Assembly: GCA_050084985.1 (NCBI GenBank)
Contig: JBITNC010000001.1
Span: forward strand, 202,492,001-202,556,000
Direction: 5' to 3'
DNA: 64,000 nucleotides
Origin: Nageia nagi
Taxonomy: Eukaryota; Pinophyta
Shown here: positions 37,420 to 48,634 of the stretch, in pieces
How positions within the stretch are numbered: position 1 is the first letter of the stretch
Layout: the number at the start of each line of letters is the position of its first letter
Position numbers and translations under genes: made by a program
The notes under the pieces: model-generated
What the model was told of the DNA's origin: nothing
What the model saw: only the letters and a program-made list of their open reading frames with translations
Databases searched by the model: none

Positions 37420-37705
37420 GGTAGTAGTCTGCCTTCACATAGTAGCATGTTATCTTCAAATGGTGGTATTTTACCTTTGAGAGGTGGCATTTTTCTTTCG
37501 AATGGTAGCATTCTACTTTCAAATGGTAGCATTTTGCCTTCGAATGGTAGCAAGCTATTACTGCATAGTAGCAGACTGGTATTGCTCGATGGCATCTTAC
37601 TACTACCATCCAATAGCATACTGCTACCATATAGGAGAATATTGATGTCACTCGGTAGCATATTGTTATCACTTGATGGCATAATATTTCCAGTCAATAG
37701 CAGAT
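37420..37705. repeat. 21-bp minisatellite, about 13 copies
   Basis: The unit is close to AATGGTAGCATTCTACTTTCA. AATGGTAGCA or a variant begins at 37438, 37459, 37480, 37501, 37522, 37543 and 37564, exactly 21 bp apart, and continues more loosely to about 37700. Because 21 is seven codons, frames stay open on both strands (plus 37360-37737, minus 37748-37335). The plus frame gives heptads like NGSILPS. Related fragments with TAGTAGACTG occur near 38100-38160. I regard it as non-coding. Confidence 0.88.
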
Positions 37706-37749
37706 TGCCTACTAGATGCACCTTGCCAAAGCCATAACTTTTGATCATA

Positions 37750-39050
37750 ATGTCTATTTTCCTTGAAATTTAAAATGTGGCTCCATGTGCATGTTCTACA
37801 TCTGGAACTATTTTATTATTCCATACCCTCTAAAAATCATATTTTCATGACCTAAATCCTCCATCTAGCATCCCAAAATTAGTTTTTGCTTTATGTTCTC
37901 AAGATTTTTTGGTTTTTTTGTATGTTAGAACTTTAATATCTTTTGTTATAAATTAAGTTCAGTCCTGATATTTTAAATTAAAGTTGATTATTATAAGAGG
38001 GATGTGCATGCCAAATTTGTATGCAATCTGACTCATTTTTATTTTTAGGTATTTTTAGAAAAAGATGTTTTTAGGGTTTCTTTGGTTTTTTGGTTTCTAC
38101 TGCTACTCAGTAGTAGACTGTTGCTTCTTGATAATAAAAGAATTCTGCCTAGTAGAAAACTACAATAATGAAACTCTTTAAATTCACAAAAAAAAAATCT
38201 ATATGAATTTTTTTAGCTTCAAATTCACATTTGTAATTTTTTTAAAATCACCCTACCTACGAATTTGATTCACCAGAAAATTTCCAATTTACTTTTAAGG
38301 AAGGGCTTTAAAATGAACTTTACTATGAAAGATAAATGTAGCTCTCTAAATATGGTGAAACTTGAAAAAGATATCCCCAAACATATATAACATAGACTAA
38401 TAATGATAAAATAAGATAATATTACTTTACTCCATGGAGAATCCTTCATATAGGCTTGATACAAGCACTCAAAAATATCATAAAGCCTAAATAATTCTCA
38501 CTCAAGTATTAGGTGCACAAAACTCTCCAAATATAGTTCTTTGGTACACTAATTATCTCTCTCAATAATGACTTATTCTTTAAAATAGTTTGCAAACTTA
38601 CTATTATATGTTGATGCTACTAATCAACCTATCAGATGTATATTTTTCTATCAAAATTCAATCAACCAACAAAATAGGAATTGATCCATTGATTAAGGAT
38701 GTGACTAATTTTTAGATATCAATGATATTCAATTATTATATTTTAGCAACTTAACTAATGTATAAATGAAACTAAGGTTAAAATAATGCAAGTATAAGTA
38801 TATAAACATGATAAATAAATTGAAATAAATAACGATACATGGAATGATAGGTCCATGATAAAAACAAAAACAAACAAACATGAGCTTTTGGTATGTCTAT
38901 AGAATAAGAATGGTTTAGAGGTTCTCAAGTACATTTAGAAAATGCATTTGAATGGTTTTAAACTAAATTCAATCATCATTGTGAGTATTTTATTTTTATG
39001 TGCAACTTTTGTAGATTTAAAATGGGGTATGGAGATTTATGGAAAAATAA
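37750..39050. other. AT-rich intergenic sequence, no gene
   Basis: No frame longer than about 64 residues and no recognised motif. Short echoes of the neighbouring 21-bp repeat occur near 38100. Confidence 0.5.
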
Positions 39051-39059
39051 TTTTATGAG

Positions 39060-40060
39060 GGTTTCTTTCACATGTAATTATGATAAAAACCCTGACCTCT
39101 TCCCCTATGATGTGCTATAAGGTTTGGAAAAATATTGCAAAGGAGCCATCCAAATCTGGTGCCTTGTATTTTCCCATCATAAACACAACATCTTTAACTT
39201 GCTCCTTTGAGAATGGTTTTGTAAGGGTGGCATTCTCCTCATATCCTATTAAGTTTAGGATTTTTCTAAGGCTTTTCTAGATTGAAATTTGATATTCCTC
39301 TTGATCAAGATTCAATAATTTTTCATATAACCTAACTATCCTTTCCTTTATTTCTAATATATCCTCCATCATGTAACCATCCTCCAACTAGATTTCTCTA
39401 ATTTGATTATAGGCTTTATGTCTCACGATCATCAGTTGAAAGAATTTTGTATTTTGTTTACCATATCATATTCAATTTAGCCAATATTTTTATTTCTAGT
39501 GAATTTATTCCTAAAACCTAGTCAACTTATATTTCTTTTTTAGCTCCTTTTATTTCTTATCTTCCTTTTGGGATATGGCTCTTCTCTCTTACTGGTAAGA
39601 GGCTTTAATTTTCTATAATATTTAATTGACATCTTCCTTTCTTATGATATTCTACAACATAGTTATGTTTCAATCCTTTAATTTCTCTTTCAGATATTTT
39701 AGTTTAGTTATAACTTGAAACATTTTTAATCCATACACCAATTTATCTTTCCACTATTCTTCAATTTGACTTTCCAAGTTAAAAAGTGATCCAAATTACC
39801 TCAAATTTGAAGGGGGGATTTTTTGAATAAAGGGTTTAGCAATGAGAAGAATAGGAACACTATAAGAAATCATGCATTGATCATTAGACATAACATCAAG
39901 ACCTAGTATATTTAAAAAAAATTAAAAATCCCTGATGATATAGCTGACATTAACATGTTTGTCAATGTTTGTGATTGTATTTCCAACAAGAATTCTATCA
40001 AAGAATGTTAGAGTTATCATCTTGATTTTCATTATATTTTAGTTGAATTTTTTTTTAGGC
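39060..40060 (-). pseudogene. LINE (L1-type) ORF2 fragment: endonuclease-RT linker
   Basis: The broken minus-strand frame reads WYGKQNTKFFQLMIV and then REI and LEDGYMMED (39480-39380), matching the G(D/E)xNTKFFH...NxIxxL...G block of plant L1 elements. It is followed by PFSKEQVKDVVFMMGKYKAPDLDG and FFQTL (39215-39118), the start of the reverse transcriptase with the KAPGPDG motif. Upstream, KPFIQKIPPSN fits the end of the endonuclease. About fifteen stops are present and the catalytic FADD block is missing, so the copy is a truncated relic. L1 ORF2 nicks DNA and primes reverse transcription at the target. Confidence 0.7.
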
Positions 40061-40169
40061 ATAAGGTCATCTATATCATAAGGATATATGACATAAAATG
40101 CATTTGATTTATGTTTTTCATCAGGCATAACGTTAGAAATTTCGTTAGCCATTTCATCAAGAAATTTAA

Positions 40170-40500
40170 ATTGAGAAAAAAATAAATAATTTTTGCATTT
40201 AAAAATAAATATTTTTTATTTTTTACATTTTTTTAATGATATTTTTGAATTTTTTATATTAAAATAATTATTAATTATAGTGAATTTTAAAATTAATTAA
40301 TTCATTATAGTGAATTTTATCTGTTATATTTAATTAAATTAAATTAAATTAATTTAATTGAAATAAATTAAATATTAAAAAATATAATAGAAGAAAAAAT
40401 TTGAAACTCAACATAATTTGTAAACACATTAAAAGTACAATATATAGATAATGTATAAAATGTCAAAGTTAAAAATGTTTGTAAATATAAAAATTATGTA
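40170..40500. repeat. Very AT-rich low-complexity tract
   Basis: Runs of AATTAAATTAAATTAAATTAA and long A or T stretches. No coding potential. Confidence 0.8.
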
Positions 40501-40854
40501 GATAAAAATATATGAAAATGTATGAAAATATTTATAATGAACATGTACATTGATCACTATCATCAGTACTATCATCTAATCTAGAAACCCTCATCATGAT
40601 CCCTTACTCTATATCAATCATTATCATCATGCTCATTACCATGGTGTTCTTCCTCTAGCTAATTTTTATCCATTATTACCCCATGATCAACATGAACTCC
40701 AAAAGAATCCTACAAATGATAGTTAAATAAATGTTAGTAAAAAATCAGAAATGAAAAATCATTTCATGAATATCAAATCATAATTAATTAATTAATAGCA
40801 CATAAATTATTACGAATCAAAAATTTAATGAAAAATAGTATCAAATTATTTAAG

Positions 40855-41150
40855 TTAAATTTTTACTAACCTACGTCAAATTTTTTGTAACCTAATAAAT
40901 CTAATCTAAGTCAAATTTTTACTTACCTAATAAGTTTGGCCTGAGTTAAAGTTTGGTGACCTAAGTCTAACACAAGTCAATTTTTTATTGACCTAAGTCT
41001 AATCTAAGTCATATTTTTACTAACCTAGCTAAGTAAAAAATTTACTAACCTAAGTTAAATTTTTTCTAACCTAAGCATAACATAAGTTAAATTTTTACTA
41101 ACTTAAGCCTAACCTATGTCAAATATTTACTAACCTAAGTCATATTTTTA
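40855..41150. repeat. Degenerate minisatellite of CTAACCTAAGTCAAATTTTTA type
   Basis: About nine imperfect units with the core AACCTAAGTCAAATTTTTACT, some doubled as CTAAGTCTAACCTAAGTC. The array ends seven bases before the LTR of B1. Confidence 0.82.
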
Positions 41151-41157
41151 AGAAACT

Positions 41158-41974
41158 TGTTGACATCTAAAAGTGTTCCACTTAACACGATCCCACTTAG
41201 GTGTAATTTTATATTCATGTTTAATCATATTTTATCATACATCAGCTATATTTTACCTTATTATCACATATTTCTTAGGTTATATTCTTATTTTTATGTT
41301 AGGTACATTGGGACAACTTCAACCTATATACAAGGGTTCAAATGGTGATATCACACTTGATATCAATGGAAGTATATCTAACCTAGGGAAAGCATGTCAA
41401 GATTACATCTTGATAGTTGGTACCCTACACTTGGTTGTTTCTAAATGCCACCTATTGAGATTGGAATCTTGTTATCACTCGAGAAAATAGTTTTCATCCA
41501 TTTTCATGATAATATGATTGGTTCATCTTTTCTTCATATATGTTATTATTGATCCTTATTGGTGGATCTCATTCTATCAAAATGCTAGCGACTGTGCTAA
41601 AATACACACCTATACTAAGTTCATAGAGCCTAGCACCCATGCTAGGATTCTTTATATAGTTGGTCATGGAATTCACACAACAAGATCACCTCTCTTTGAT
41701 AAGTTCACTCTACATATCCTTGACTATGACATAGGTAATAATATACATGTATTTATCTTACACTTGATTCCTTTCTCTTTAGTGTGTGCATTCATTTTAC
41801 ATCTTGACATCAATGTAATTAGTAATTTTGTTATTACATTGTTATACTTCTATTTTCTCATTATTCATGTATGTTTATTTGAGTTATTTAACTCAGATAA
41901 TATATACCTAAATATTTATATGTATTTACTTCATTTAGGTCAAAATTATAGGTGTACCAAAACACATATCAACA
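41158..41974 (+). repeat. 5' LTR of B1, 817 bp
   Basis: It runs from TGTTGACATCTAAAAG to CATATCAACA. Related LTRs are at 44223-44970 and 59207-60009. The reading frame 41518-41997 lies mostly inside the LTR and has no domain. Confidence 0.88.
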
Positions 41975-41977
41975 TAT

Positions 41978-41990
41978 TGGTGCCCACTTA
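41978..41990 (+). other. Candidate primer binding site of B1
   Basis: TGGTGCCCACTTA starts three bases after the LTR end. The TGG start and the position fit; the tRNA was not identified. Confidence 0.55.
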
Positions 41991-42059
41991 TTTATGAATT
42001 TTCCTTTCTCTTAATTAGGGTTAGAATAGACACTGCTTTTGAATCTACAATTCTACCAC

Positions 42060-43575
42060 AATATCAAACCTATTAAGGATTTTATTTATATATTATATTT
42101 TTGAGGCAATTTTTGTTACTACTAATGAACATGTGCATATTTATACTAACCTTATAGCTAAAAAAACTTCAAAAATAAGAAAACTTGGTAGACTAAAGGT
42201 GGTTCAACAATGAAGTGAGAGAATTCATACAAAATAGCCATCTATAAATGTATAGGGATAGATAACCAAACATGCTAGTAAAAATGCTTTGGATAAGCAT
42301 AGTTTTATAGAAATCTTTGACATTTTAGCAAAGATATTAAATTAGAGGGTTCATTCAGACAATACTATATATCAGACCCCATAAAATCAACAACCTCCTA
42401 TCACAACTAAAGAAGAGATCATTATATGATTAAGTGATGATGAAGTATTCAAGAAGGTCATGAGTTCCATAGAAAATAAGCATAGGTTCATCAAGCTTCT
42501 CAATGGAATGCAAGTTGAGGAGAAATCTTATGCAATTGAGGACTTGAATATGAAGTGATAAAGCAAGGAAAATTATGATATTACAATAGGTAAAAGGAGA
42601 ACATACCTCTTGACAATATGACTCTCACACCAAGAAATATGAATTTAGGTTTCTTTACAAATAGACCTTCACCTATGCCAAGTGGTCACTTGTTTATCCT
42701 TCTAGATACTATCACATATGGTCACATCAGCATTGAAGCTAACCCTAGCACCAACGTTGAGACTCAAATAGAAATAACAATTCTAGTTTCCCTAGTTGTC
42801 TCTATGCTAAATGTAGATCAAGGAAATTGGTAAGAGCTTATAAGTATAATCTACAATATCAATGATAAACTTTCTCAACCTACCACATTACAATATTTGC
42901 TTCATCAAGATGCTTAGGTTGATAGTCTAATCCCAACAAATAATATTGATGGTATAGATACATAAGATGAACAAACAAATAGGATGAATAGGTTCCAAAA
43001 ATTTATGAGGATATAGATATCTTCATTAAAGTTGAGTATGATCAAGAAGATCCTACAAAGTATGAAGAAATCAATAAAATTCTCAAAGAGGTCAATACAA
43101 CATATCTAGATTGGTCAGAAGAAGATAACATGATTAGATCCAAATTTCTTCATTTAGTATATGAGCTAGCCATTGTAAATATGAGTATATTATTGAAAAT
43201 ATCATATTATAAGTGATTGATACAAAAAGTTTAAAATGATTATAATAACAAGATAATATTATTTCAAATTAAGAACAAGCAACCAACCCATTATCCTTGC
43301 ATAGATGAGAGAAGATATTAGGAAGAAGATGTTGATTGATTTGTGGCTTAAGCCATGCAACCTATTGTTGGATCGACTCAAGAAGAGAATGACATAAAAT
43401 ATATAGAATTTATAAAGTGTAATAGGGACCACATGATCTCTATGCCTTATAATGATAGAGAATGGTTAGTTTTATCAACTTTACATTATATCATTCATGA
43501 TAGAAATGATAAAACTAGAGCTTTTGAAATATTCAAGCTTAGGAAACACTTTCCAACATTTGAAGAAGGATAACA
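42060..43575 (+). pseudogene. B1 ORF1-like region before gag, decayed
   Basis: Open pieces at 42618-42833 and 43355-43573 align with B2 at 46290-46500 and 47030-47149. Readable segments are TPRNMNLGFFTNRP, STQEENDIKYIEFIKCNRDH and FEIFKLRKHFPTFEEG. No known domain. The part between has acidic residues (EYDQEDPTKYEEI, with stops nearby). It takes the ORF1 or gag N-terminal position. Confidence 0.5.
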
Positions 43576-43699
43576 TTCTAAATAACCATTGGATAATATA
43601 AGAGAAACTATTCAAGTAGTTACACTAGATAAAACCTTGGAAATAACACTGCCAATGATAGCTTTAGAAATATTTGAGGGTATATAACAAAAAGTCTTG

Positions 43700-44217
43700 A
43701 AAATAACAAAATATCAAGGTCTAGTTCCTTAGAGAAATGAAGATAATAATCTTGTGTATGAGAATTAGATCCACCATATTACATTCTAGAAAATATTTGA
43801 AGTTTAAAAAATTTGATGGTATAACTAATCTATGTCTTTATTTATGTATTTTCTCTAATGAAGTCTCCTTAATCACTATGGATGAGGACTTGCATGCCAA
43901 ATTACCACATGGTAGCATTAATAGTGTCAAATAGTTAAAGACTATATTTTGTGATCATTATCAAATTCACATACCAAAAAGATTACTTTCAATGATTTAA
44001 TGAAGCTAAAATAAAGATAAGGGTAGTTTATTAAGTCATTTATCATATTTTGGACTAAAAAAGCTAATCAAATTCATTAAGATAATAGTATGAAAATCCT
44101 AGCCTTCATTGAGGCTCTTTAACCAAAGTATATGGTAGAATGCTTTAACTATTGTAAGTTACCTTTCAATGAGTTTCTATAATAATTATTGGAAAAATAA
44201 AGGTTTAACATCAACTA
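43700..44217 (+). pseudogene. B1 gag core, 5' half, with internal deletion
   Basis: The frame 43737-43934 reads YLKFKKFDGITNLCLYLCIF and ITMDEDLHAKLPHGSINSV, then continues brokenly as LKTIFCDHYQIHIP. The B2 copy has about 18 more codons between DLHAKL and LPHASI, including the FPLSLKGEAS and WFSK motifs of retrotrans_gag. Those are deleted here, apparently between short AA(A/G)TTA repeats. B2 inserted further downstream in the same gene. Confidence 0.75.
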
Positions 44218-44222
44218 TAGAC
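44218..44222. repeat. TSD TAGAC, left copy, of B2
   Basis: TAGAC directly precedes the B2 5' LTR and recurs exactly at 60010-60014 after its 3' LTR. Confidence 0.88.
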
Positions 44223-44970
44223 TTTTGACACCTAAAAGTGGTCCCCTTAATAGGACCCCACTTAGGTACAACTTTACACACATATATAATTGTATTTAGT
44301 TATATTTTACCTTATTATCAAATATTTCTTAGGTTGTGTTCTTATGTTTTATGTTAGATACATTGAGACAACTTCAACCAATATTTAAGGAGTCAAATGG
44401 TGAATCAAACCTAATATAAATGTAAGTATCTCTAACATGGGAAAAGCATATTAATATTATATCTCGATAGGGTACTGCCTATCGATATTGGAATCTTGTT
44501 ACCACTTGAGTCGATATATATCATCCACTTATATGATCATATGCTTAGTTCAAATTATCATCATATTTTCTACCATTGATCCTTTTTGGTGAATCTTATT
44601 TTTAAGGAATGTTTGTTCCCACATTGACATTCATGCCTGTGTTGGTATTTCTTTTATAGTTAGCCTTAGGGTTCTCACAATAAGGTCACTACTCTTCAAC
44701 AAGTTTGTCCATTGTATCCTTGACTTTGACATAAGTAAATATAATTATGTATTTATGTTTCACTTGATTACTTTCTCTTTAGTGCATGTAGCTTAGTTTT
44801 ACAGCTTAACATCAATGTAATTTCATTATTTTATTACTACACTACAATATTTTCTTATTCATGTATATTTATTTAGGTTAATTAGCTTAAGTAAATCATA
44901 CAATAAATTTGTATATGATTTTAGTTAATTTATATTAAACCCCTAGGTTATACCAAAACACATATCAACA
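44223..44970 (+). repeat. 5' LTR of B2, 748 bp
   Basis: It begins TTTTGACACCTAAAAG, where the family has TGTTGACATC, so the terminal G has mutated, and ends CATATCAACA. It aligns with 59207-60009 and 41158-41974. Confidence 0.87.
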
Positions 44971-45385
44971 TATTAGCACCCACTTTTCATTGCATTTTCT
45001 TACTCTAAACTAGGGTTAGAATATAAAGTACTTTTAAACTCACTTGTCTCTTTTCCTAGTTGGTGATATATCAACATATTAGTGCCTACCTTTATTTGTA
45101 TTTTCTTACTCTAAACTAGGGTTAGAATATAAAGTGCTTTTTAACTCACTTGTATCTTTTCCTACTTGACGCAATATCAACATATTGGTGCTCACCTTTC
45201 TTTGCATTTTCTTACTCTAAACTAGGGTTACAATATAAAGTGCTTTCAAACTCACTCATCTCTTTTCCTAATTGGTGCAATATCAACACATTGGTGTCCA
45301 CCTTTCATAGCATGTTCTCTCTATTAATTATGGTTAGAATATAAAGTTCTCTCGAACCTACAATTCTACTACAATGTTGAACCTA
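44962..45385. repeat. 106-bp tandem repeat duplicating LTR end plus primer site
   Basis: ATATCAACA begins at 44962, 45068, 45174 and 45280, exactly 106 bp apart. Each unit contains the LTR terminus, a primer-site-like TTGGTGCYCACC (or mutated form) and TCTTACTCTAAACTAGGGTT with AGAATATAAAGTGCTTT. B1 has only one such unit. Confidence 0.9.
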
Positions 45386-45900
45386 TTAAAGGTCTTGTTT
45401 ACACATTATATTTCTATAGTATTTTTTGTTACTAGTAATAAAAATGCACATCTTAATACTAACCCTGTATCCAATAATACTCTAAAGACAAGAAAACTTA
45501 GTGTACCTAAAGTGGTTCAAAGGTGAAGTGAATTAATTTTGTACCAACACCTTTCTTTGCATTTTCTTACTCTAAACTAGGGTTACAATATAAAGTGCTT
45601 TCAAACTCACTCATCTCTTTTCCTAATTGGTGCAATATCAACACATTGGTGTCCACCTTTCATAGCATGTTCTCTCTCTTAATTATGGTTAGAATATAAA
45701 GTGCTCTTGAACCTACAATTCTAGTACAATGTTGAACCTATTTAAGGTCTTGTTTACACATTATATTTATATAGTATTTTTTGTTACTAGCAATGAAAAT
45801 GCACATCTTAATACTAACCCTATAGCCAATAAAAATCTAAAGACAAGAAAACTTAGTATACCTAAAGTGGTTCAAAGGTGAAGTGAATTAATTTTGCACC
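45193..45900. repeat. 355-bp tandem duplication in the B2 leader
   Basis: CACCTTTCTTTGCATTTTCT at 45193 recurs at 45548, and ATATCAACACATTGG at 45280 recurs at 45635, both 355 bp apart. The copies are highly similar and end in GTGAAGTGAATTAATTTTG. Confidence 0.9.
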
Positions 45901-45904
45901 AAAC

Positions 45905-47149
45905 AACCATCTATCGATGTACAAGGATAAATAGCTAAAGAGGCTATCAATAATGCTTCAAATTAGGAGATTTTTACTAATAGCTCTGATAGGTAAGCTA
46001 ATATAGTAAAGTCTAAGTTCAATTTAGATAATACAAGATATCAAAATCCTCCAAAATAATAACCTCCTATCATAACCAAATAAGAGATCATTATCTAATT
46101 GGGTGATGATAATATATTCAAGAAGATTATGAGTTCTAAGGAGAATAAGCACAATTTTATCAATCTTCTTAGTGGATTACCAGTTAAGGAAAAGGATTAT
46201 GCAATTGATGCACTTGAAGATAAAGAAATAGAAAAATAATGTAAGTTATGGCATTATAGTAGGTATAAGGAGAACATTCCTCCTGATGACATGAATCTCA
46301 CATCTCAAAACATAAATCTAGGATTCTTCACAAATACATTTGCTTCCATACCAAATGTACACCTATTTTTCCTTCCAAAATCTGATGTGCATACCCACAT
46401 CAACATAGGTACTAACCTTAGTGGAAACACTAAGCCTTAGATAGATTTAACAACTCCATTTCCTCTAATGGTTCCTGTGATGGAGATGGATCAAGAAAAA
46501 TAGCAATATATCATCAATCTAATCAATAGCATCAGTGAAAAGCTTGATCAGCCTACTAAATTGCAATATTTACATCATAAAAAGGCTTAGGTTGATAATG
46601 TAGTTCCAATTGATGATGAAAATTTTCTAGCCATGCAAGTTGAATAGAATAAATAAGATGAATAGGTTCCAGATTTTGAGGATGATATAAATATTTTTGT
46701 TGAGGATGAATGCGAATAACAAGATCCTACAAAGTATGAATAAATAAATAAACTTCTAGGAAAGTTTGATACACCATATCTAGATTGGTCAAAGGAAGAT
46801 AACAAAATCATAATAAAAAAAAATCATTTAGTTGATGATCAAGTTATAACAAACAAGAGTATCTTCGAAAAGATAAAATATTACACATAGTTGCTTCAAA
46901 AAGTTAAAAATAATTATACAACCAAGATAGAATTATTTTAGATCAATAACAAGAAACCAATATATTGCACTTGTACATATGAACAAAAATATCAAGAATA
47001 ACAAGTACATCAACTTCTTTCCCAAGCTATGCAATCGATTCCTAGATGGACTCAAGATGAAAATGACATCAAGTGTACAAAAATCCTAAAATGCAATAAG
47101 GAAAATATGATAATAATGTCTCATACTGATAAAGAATGATTTATCTCAT
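45905..47149 (+). pseudogene. B2 ORF1-like region before gag, decayed
   Basis: It aligns with B1 42240-43480. Short readable pieces include HLFFLPKSDVHTHINIG and YTTKIELF; there are many stops. No known domain. It ends where the solo LTR inserted, at ATCTCAT. Confidence 0.5.
47145..47149. repeat. TSD CTCAT, left copy, of the solo LTR
   Basis: CTCAT recurs at 48635-48639. Removing the insert gives TTTATCTCATCCACATTACA, which aligns with B1's TTTATCAACTTTACATTATA. Confidence 0.88.
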
Positions 47150-47239
47150 TGTATATTCATAATAATAAATTCTTTATTAAAGCCCCAGTGTACCTTACTT
47201 GCAATCATGAGTTCATTTTAAGATCCCTAGGAGTTTTTT

Positions 47240-47850
47240 TGGGAGCAAACAAAATAGGCCAGAGTCAGTAGATAAAGTGTTCCAGAATAAAATGATGATG
47301 TCATAGAAGAAAGGATGAAGCTCAGTTGTGGAAAAGCCTGGGTTCCGGAGGAGGTGAGGTCAGCAAGAGATAATTGAAGAATCCAAAGCTTGTAAATTAA
47401 GTGTTCCAAAAGTAAAGCATTCTAAAATAAAATGATGACATCACAGAGGATAAGATAGTCACATTTTGGTAAAGACTAGGTTTCAGAGATGATGAGGTCA
47501 ACAAGGGGAATTGAGAAGCTAGGGTTAGTAAATAAAGCATTCTAGAAGAGATGACATTAGCGATTTTGGGCCTTAACCCAAAATCAGAGCCCAGAAGTGA
47601 TGAGGTCAGCAAGGAGTGATAAAATAGCTAGAGCCAGTGAGTAAAACATTTTAGAGGTAAGAGATGACATCATGGGGAGAATGATGTTCACATTTTTGAA
47701 TGAAACTGGGTCCTAGAAGTGATGAGATCAGCAAGGAGTGATCAAATAGTCAAAACCGATGAGTAGAGCATTCCAGAATGTAGAGATGAGGTCAGTAAAG
47801 GGGGATCGAATAGCTGCTAGTAAATAAAACATCATGATAAAGATGATGCC
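47240..47850. repeat. Degenerate 110-140 bp repeats inside the solo LTR
   Basis: GATGAGGTCAGCAAGGAG or close forms occur at about 47354, 47492, 47600, 47722 and 47786. Each is followed by AATAGCTAGAGCCAGTGAGT and then AAAGCATTCYAGAA and GATGACATCA. Confidence 0.8.
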
Positions 47851-48350
47851 AGGAAGAGGTCATATCATAGTATCATCTACAATTTGCCCCATTTTTGTAA
47901 TATTCTACCAAGTGGCGTATGTAGGTAGTATCAGTTAAAAGAAGGCTAGAATCTTGAAGCCATTTTTGTAAATGTTTCTATTCTACAATTCTTGTAACTA
48001 TTGTTATTGTAGTATAAGTATATGAAAATAAAGTGGAAAAGGGGTCGAAAGCCTTAGTATTGCTCTTTACATTTGTTCTTGAAGACCTGTACTTTTTATC
48101 AGTAATATGATACCATCTTAACCTTTCTTATCTAGCACTTGTAATTATCATTCTTAATTTGGTTACATTGTGGTAGATTGGCTTGTTTCCTGAATGATAA
48201 TTGTGAGCTACTAGTATAACTATGTCTGCTACATGGTAGAGTAAAGCTGGGAAACTATTAGAGAGTGAGAGCTTGTACTATAGCTGCTACACTAGATTCA
48301 GACCAAGGTTTCACACACTATGAAAGCCCATGCTGAACTAGTGATCCACC

Positions 48351-48510
48351 TTTGCTTTCTCTCTTGTTACCCTAAGCCTTTTTGCTTAAATTCCTCACAC
48401 TCTACTCCTTTTTATTTCCTTTCCTATTACTTTGCTTTCTCTCTTGTTACCCTAACCCTTTTGCTTAAATTCCTCGCACTCTACTCCTTTTTATTTTCTT
48501 TTCTGTTACT
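48351..48510. repeat. 80-bp tandem duplication inside the solo LTR
   Basis: TTTGCTTTCTCTCTTGTTAC begins at 48351 and 48431. The two copies differ at a handful of bases. Both are pyrimidine-rich. Confidence 0.92.
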
Positions 48511-48634
48511 TCTCCTACACCCAATGTATAAGGAACCGACCTTCTTCGGAGATCATACTGTCACCATAGTTTGTTCTTGATTTACTTTGGTTAAGATTGT
48601 TCATGGTGAATATATTACACAATCCTAATCAACA

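Larger units (their letters stand above)
47150..48634. mobile_element. Solo LTR of an unassigned LTR retrotransposon, 1485 bp
   Basis: It starts TGTATATTCAT and ends CTAATCAACA (TG...CA), and is flanked by a perfect 5-bp duplication. No coding domain is inside, so it is a recombined LTR rather than a full element. A TATA-like GTATAAGTATATGAAAA lies near 48012, which suggests plus orientation. Two repeat arrays occupy much of it. The frame 48320-48580 is inside the second array and is not a gene. Confidence 0.85.

Noticed and set aside
37335-37748. Two overlapping 125-137 residue frames on opposite strands
   Set aside because: Both are produced by the 21-bp minisatellite; no domain and no start or promoter context.
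41518-41997. 159-residue hydrophobic frame, possible membrane protein
   Set aside because: It lies inside the B1 LTR and crosses into the leader; the B2 LTRs do not keep it open.
48320-48580. 86-residue hydrophobic frame
   Set aside because: It is the 80-bp tandem duplication of the solo LTR translated.
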